This document shows, one piece after another, positions 61,444 through 64,000 of a stretch of DNA of 64,000 nt. The position numbers and the translations under genes are program-made. How positions within the stretch are numbered: the first letter of the stretch is position 1; each line of letters begins with the position of its first letter. The notes under the pieces are model-generated. The model did not search any database. It worked only from the letters and a program-made list of their open reading frames with translations, and was not told the origin of the DNA. Location: contig NZ_CP008743.1 in assembly GCF_002117145.1 (NCBI RefSeq), positions 496,001 to 560,000 on the forward strand, given 5' to 3'. The stretch is from Candidatus Nucleicultrix amoebiphila FS5 (GTDB taxonomy: Bacteria > Pseudomonadota > Alphaproteobacteria > Caedimonadales > Nucleicultricaceae).

Positions 61444-62322
61444 TTATTTTTTTGTTGGTAAATTTTCAAGAATATAATCCGCAAGACTTGATACTCGCTT
61501 GGAATATTTCATATGAGGTCTATAATAATAATATAGATTAATCTCTTGACCACCATACTCTGGCAAAATTTCCACTAAACCGTCTTTATCACTTTGAATA
61601 ACGTTTTCACCTAGAGTAGCAATGCCCAATCCATCTTTTACGGCGCGAATTAATCCGTCTGCCGAGTTGATTTGCAAATAAGGCTTATGTCTCTTTAGTT
61701 TTTCAAACAGCCAATCAGCATTTTTCAGAGCACTGGGATTGCTTAATGAATATGCTAAGAGTCGATGGTTCTTCAAATCATCAAAACTTTTCGGCTTACC
61801 AAACTTATCAATGTATTTTTTGCTAGCATACAGACGATGGACTAAAGTTGTTAAATAAACGGTCTCCAAGTCAGATGCTTCTTCTTCAGGCAAATAACCG
61901 ATACAAACATCAGCCTCATTGTTTTCTAAAGTAAGATTAGAAGTTCCATGCAAAATCAAGCTAATATCTGGATAAGCTTCCAAAAACCCTGGTACAAACT
62001 TCATAATCCAATGATTGATTAAACCAGCAGTAGAATAGACAAGTAAATTTCCACGGGGCTTTTTGTTAAAGTCTTCAATCATTTGCTCAGCTTCTCTCGA
62101 CAACTTTAAAATATCGAGAGTTTTATCCAGAAGAATTTTTCCTGTATCAGTTAAAACCATTCCCTGATGTTTACGGATGAAAAGCTTGCTTTTTAAACTC
62201 TCCTCAAGAAGACTAATGGTACGACTGACGGCAGATTGAGCAATATTTAACTTATAGGAGGCGCGTAATACACTTCCCTCCATAGATACAATGTAAAAGA
62301 CTCTAAGTTTTTCTAAATCCAT
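61444..62322 (-). CDS. LysR family transcriptional regulator
   Basis: A 292-residue regulator. The N-terminal winged helix-turn-helix (about 1-62) reads LRVFYIVSMEGSVLRASYKL and NIAQSAVSRTISLLEESL, followed by a linker helix and a periplasmic-binding-like effector domain (about 90-290). The inducer and targets are unknown; no divergent metabolic gene is adjacent to suggest them. About 465 bp of AT-rich DNA precede it, where autoregulation sites would be expected. Confidence 0.95.
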   Translation of the reverse strand: MDLEKLRVFYIVSMEGSVLRASYKLNIAQSAVSRTISLLEESLKSKLFIRKHQGMVLTDTGKILLDKTLDILKLSREAEQMIEDFNKKPRGNLLVYSTAGLINHWIMKFVPGFLEAYPDISLILHGTSNLTLENNEADVCIGYLPEEEASDLETVYLTTLVHRLYASKKYIDKFGKPKSFDDLKNHRLLAYSLSNPSALKNADWLFEKLKRHKPYLQINSADGLIRAVKDGLGIATLGENVIQSDKDGLVEILPEYGGQEINLYYYYRPHMKYSKRVSSLADYILENLPTKK

Positions 62323-62787
62323 GATACTCTCAACTCGTTAATGACATTTCATCCATATATATATACTAATTTTAAAAATAAAGAATTTTTTTATATCTCA
62401 TTTTTAGAAACCTAAAAGCATCTCTAAATCATTCTGACGAATTTTGCCAGTTGAAATGGACCACGAGAGATCAACTACAGTAGAATATGAAAAATTAGAG
62501 GGAGGACTTAATAAGCAACTAAATACGTAATGTGATTAAAGCAATTTTTTTCCAAAACAATCGTTTTCATATATTTTCACCAAATTGATATATTGATACA
62601 ATTCAACACAAATTACATTGCGGAATGATTTTTACAGGGTATTTCTAATTTAATATTTTTCACAATCGTGCCTATGAGGTAATTTACTTCATACATTTAA
62701 TTCCTGACTGTTCAATTGTCAAGTGTTAGTCTTGATGTTTTTCAATTTGAGCAACTATTTATTTAAAATAGAAACTAAATACTCTCT
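62323..62787. other. AT-rich intergenic region without a recognisable gene
   Basis: About 465 bases with long A/T runs. A frame of about 25-30 codons near 62456 looks partly coding but has no family or good ribosome site. The LysR promoter should lie at its left end. Nothing else can be supported. Confidence 0.5.
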
Positions 62788-63309
62788 CTATTTTTGTAAA
62801 CTCAATGGATTCCCAGAATCATTAGCTTCATGATAGCTTTGATCATACAACATTTGCTCATCGTCATTTAAAGGTTGAGCTCCTATTATTTCCTGACGTT
62901 CTCCAAGCATTACCTGATTTGGCATTAACGCTTGTCCCTGCGCCACAGTTTGAGCCATGGAAAGGTTTTGTTTAAAAATATATTCTTGTTGAGAAGCCGT
63001 TGCGAGCTGCTTATTAAAATGATCTAGTTTATCACAAGATTCAGAAGCTCTTCCGACAGCAATGTGAAATTCCCGAATCCGTTCACGAGGCACTTGGGCG
63101 CGCATTTGCCATAAATTCTCCACCTGTGAACGACAACTATTGGCAGTCATTTGCACATTTTGTGCAGAAATTCCTTCTAATGGTGATTGAGCCACCACTG
63201 GCATTTCTGTTGTTTCAATCTCATTATCGGAACTCGAAGAGCAAGCTGTAAGTACTATCACACTCAAAACTAACAAATTCTTATAAGATTTTGCATATCG
63301 CTGCATCAC
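62788..63309 (-). CDS. putative lipoprotein of unknown function (173 aa)
   Basis: The precursor has a hydrophobic signal and a lipobox ending at Cys23 (VIVLTACSSSSD). The mature part is polar and helical, with glutamine-rich segments (RSQVENLWQMRAQVPRERIR, LATASQQEYIFKQNLSMAQT). With Lol sorting present in this genome, Ser residues after the Cys favour transfer to the outer membrane; this is inference. I recognise no family. The region to its right, another lipoprotein gene, is on the opposite strand. Confidence 0.78.
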   Translation of the reverse strand: MMQRYAKSYKNLLVLSVIVLTACSSSSDNEIETTEMPVVAQSPLEGISAQNVQMTANSCRSQVENLWQMRAQVPRERIREFHIAVGRASESCDKLDHFNKQLATASQQEYIFKQNLSMAQTVAQGQALMPNQVMLGERQEIIGAQPLNDDEQMLYDQSYHEANDSGNPLSLQK

Positions 63310-63405
63310 AAATCCTTTTCAATCATCAATCTATAAAGACTGCTAACACTGGTCTTTCATAAAATCAAGTGGCTAAGCTTATGAGATAAAACTTTAGTTG
63401 AAAAT

Positions 63406-63573
63406 CTATTGACGTATAAGTGTCCACAAGTGTTCAGGTCGTCGTAAGTGACGATAATCAAAGATATGCAAACGTTCTGGTCCACGACGATCATAGCAAG
63501 AGACAATGCGCACCGATATCGAGTCAATCCCTTCTTGTCTACCCAGAGATGTAATGGAAGTTTCGCGAAACAT
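63406..63573 (-). CDS. short arginine-rich protein or gene remnant (55 aa)
   Basis: A 55-codon frame from ATG at 63573 reads with coding-like content (MFRETSITSLGRQEGIDSIS and CYDRRGPERLHIFDYRHLRR). The same frame is open for 12 codons upstream of the ATG, back to a TAA, and a GGAGG lies 17-21 bases ahead, so the start could be further upstream or the gene may be truncated. No family recognised. Low certainty. Confidence 0.4.
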   Translation of the reverse strand: MFRETSITSLGRQEGIDSISVRIVSCYDRRGPERLHIFDYRHLRRPEHLWTLIRQ

Positions 63574-63730
63574 TTGAAATACTTCTTGTCCTCCTTTGCG
63601 TCGTTAAACAAGAATCACCCCTAAAAATATTATACCACACAATAGTTTGTCAGTATTTTTTATAATGCAAATTGCGTTAAGAACTAATTTTAGGTACAGT
63701 TGTAACAAATAAAAAAATGTGGAGATTCAC

Positions 63731-64000
63731 GTGATTAAGAAAAGTTTTATAGTATCGTCCCTCCTTCTTCTCTGTGCCTGTCATCGCCCCACTGAAATTG
63801 AACCTGGCCTATGCCCAAGCGGTGATCAGGTAAGAGTAGTTTTTGAAGAAATGATGTCTACAGGCAAATTGCGACATATATCAAATGGAAGAATTTATGA
63901 GTTATTCTCAACTGTTGGAGACACGACAATTAATCCAACAACAACTATGACAGTGACCGAAATTGAACCTGTTTACCACCCACCTGTCCCTGAATTTTTC
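63731..64000 (+). CDS. putative lipoprotein (partial, runs off window)
   Basis: A GTG start with GGAG nine bases upstream opens a frame that continues to the window end (90 codons seen). A signal peptide with lipobox LLLLCAC (Cys17) marks it as a lipoprotein. The visible mature part is polar, with a Thr-rich stretch (TTINPTTTMTVTE). The C-terminus is not visible, so no family can be named. It is divergent from the short frame to its left. Confidence 0.7.
   Translation, partial: MIKKSFIVSSLLLLCACHRPTEIEPGLCPSGDQVRVVFEEMMSTGKLRHISNGRIYELFSTVGDTTINPTTTMTVTEIEPVYHPPVPEFF

Noticed and set aside
62456-62530. Short frame of about 25 codons in the gap upstream of the LysR gene
   Set aside because: Too short, no ribosome site and no recognisable similarity.

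Overview
The window looks like part of the chromosome of an AT-rich alphaproteobacterium that lives in, or recently came from, a host-associated life. The evidence is a short-type prolyl-tRNA synthetase, ThyX, a ChpT phosphotransferase (CckA-ChpT-CtrA relay), the ccmC-D-E-F-G-H order, ETF-ubiquinone oxidoreductase, a small flagellar cluster with csrA, many Sec-exported proteins of unknown function, a Fic protein, a DUF2608-type HAD protein, and several genes caught in decay. A member of the Holosporales (Paracaedibacter/Odyssella/Caedimonas type) fits best, but that is inference from gene content and no search was run.

Layout. 1-11 kb: GrpB end, a small membrane protein, GNAT acetyltransferase, proS-lolC-lolD, an HAD protein without its nucleophile, a CorC/HlyC protein with bolA, thyX with a short partner, and two tandem acyltransferase-3 genes. 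11-24 kb: chpT, an M23 peptidase, a PpiD-like chaperone, the ccmCDEFGH operon (including a 46-aa ccmD), efp, an inositol monophosphatase, an EAL protein and a DEAD-box helicase. 24-26.5 kb: an apparent tRNA-Glu-targeted island with a fic gene, a partial tRNA-Glu, a HigA-like antitoxin remnant and a phased repeat array. 26.5-38 kb: an exported protein, a CPA2 antiporter, uvrC, pgsA, tRNA-Val, a MATE exporter, ETF-QO and a TPR protein. 38-41 kb: fliP-fliO-orf-csrA facing flgB-flgC-fliE. 41-44 kb: two Rpn/PD-(D/E)XK nuclease-like genes sharing a duplicated promoter and signal-peptide module. 44-52 kb: ABC exporter, DsbA-like oxidoreductase, mlaA-mlaC, four exported proteins (one DUF2608) and an HtrA-like protease. 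52-57.5 kb: an accessory region with a coupled three-gene cassette (AlbA_2-ATPase intact, second gene multiply broken, third frameshifted at a homopolymer), unknown small genes, strong palindromes and a Phd/PemK toxin-antitoxin pair whose toxin has an amber stop. 57.5-64 kb: exported unknown proteins, ppa, a LysR regulator and lipoproteins.

How the genes work together. Much of the window is cell-envelope housekeeping: LolCD sorts lipoproteins, MlaA/MlaC handle outer-membrane lipid asymmetry, the PpiD-like protein, HtrA-like protease and DsbA-like protein deal with folding outside the cytoplasm, and Ccm makes c-type cytochromes. Motility and cell-cycle regulators (fli/flg, CsrA, ChpT, an EAL phosphodiesterase) suggest that a motile phase is retained. 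The best candidates for undescribed biology are the fic island with its repeat array, the twin exported nuclease-like genes and the coupled AlbA_2 cassette.
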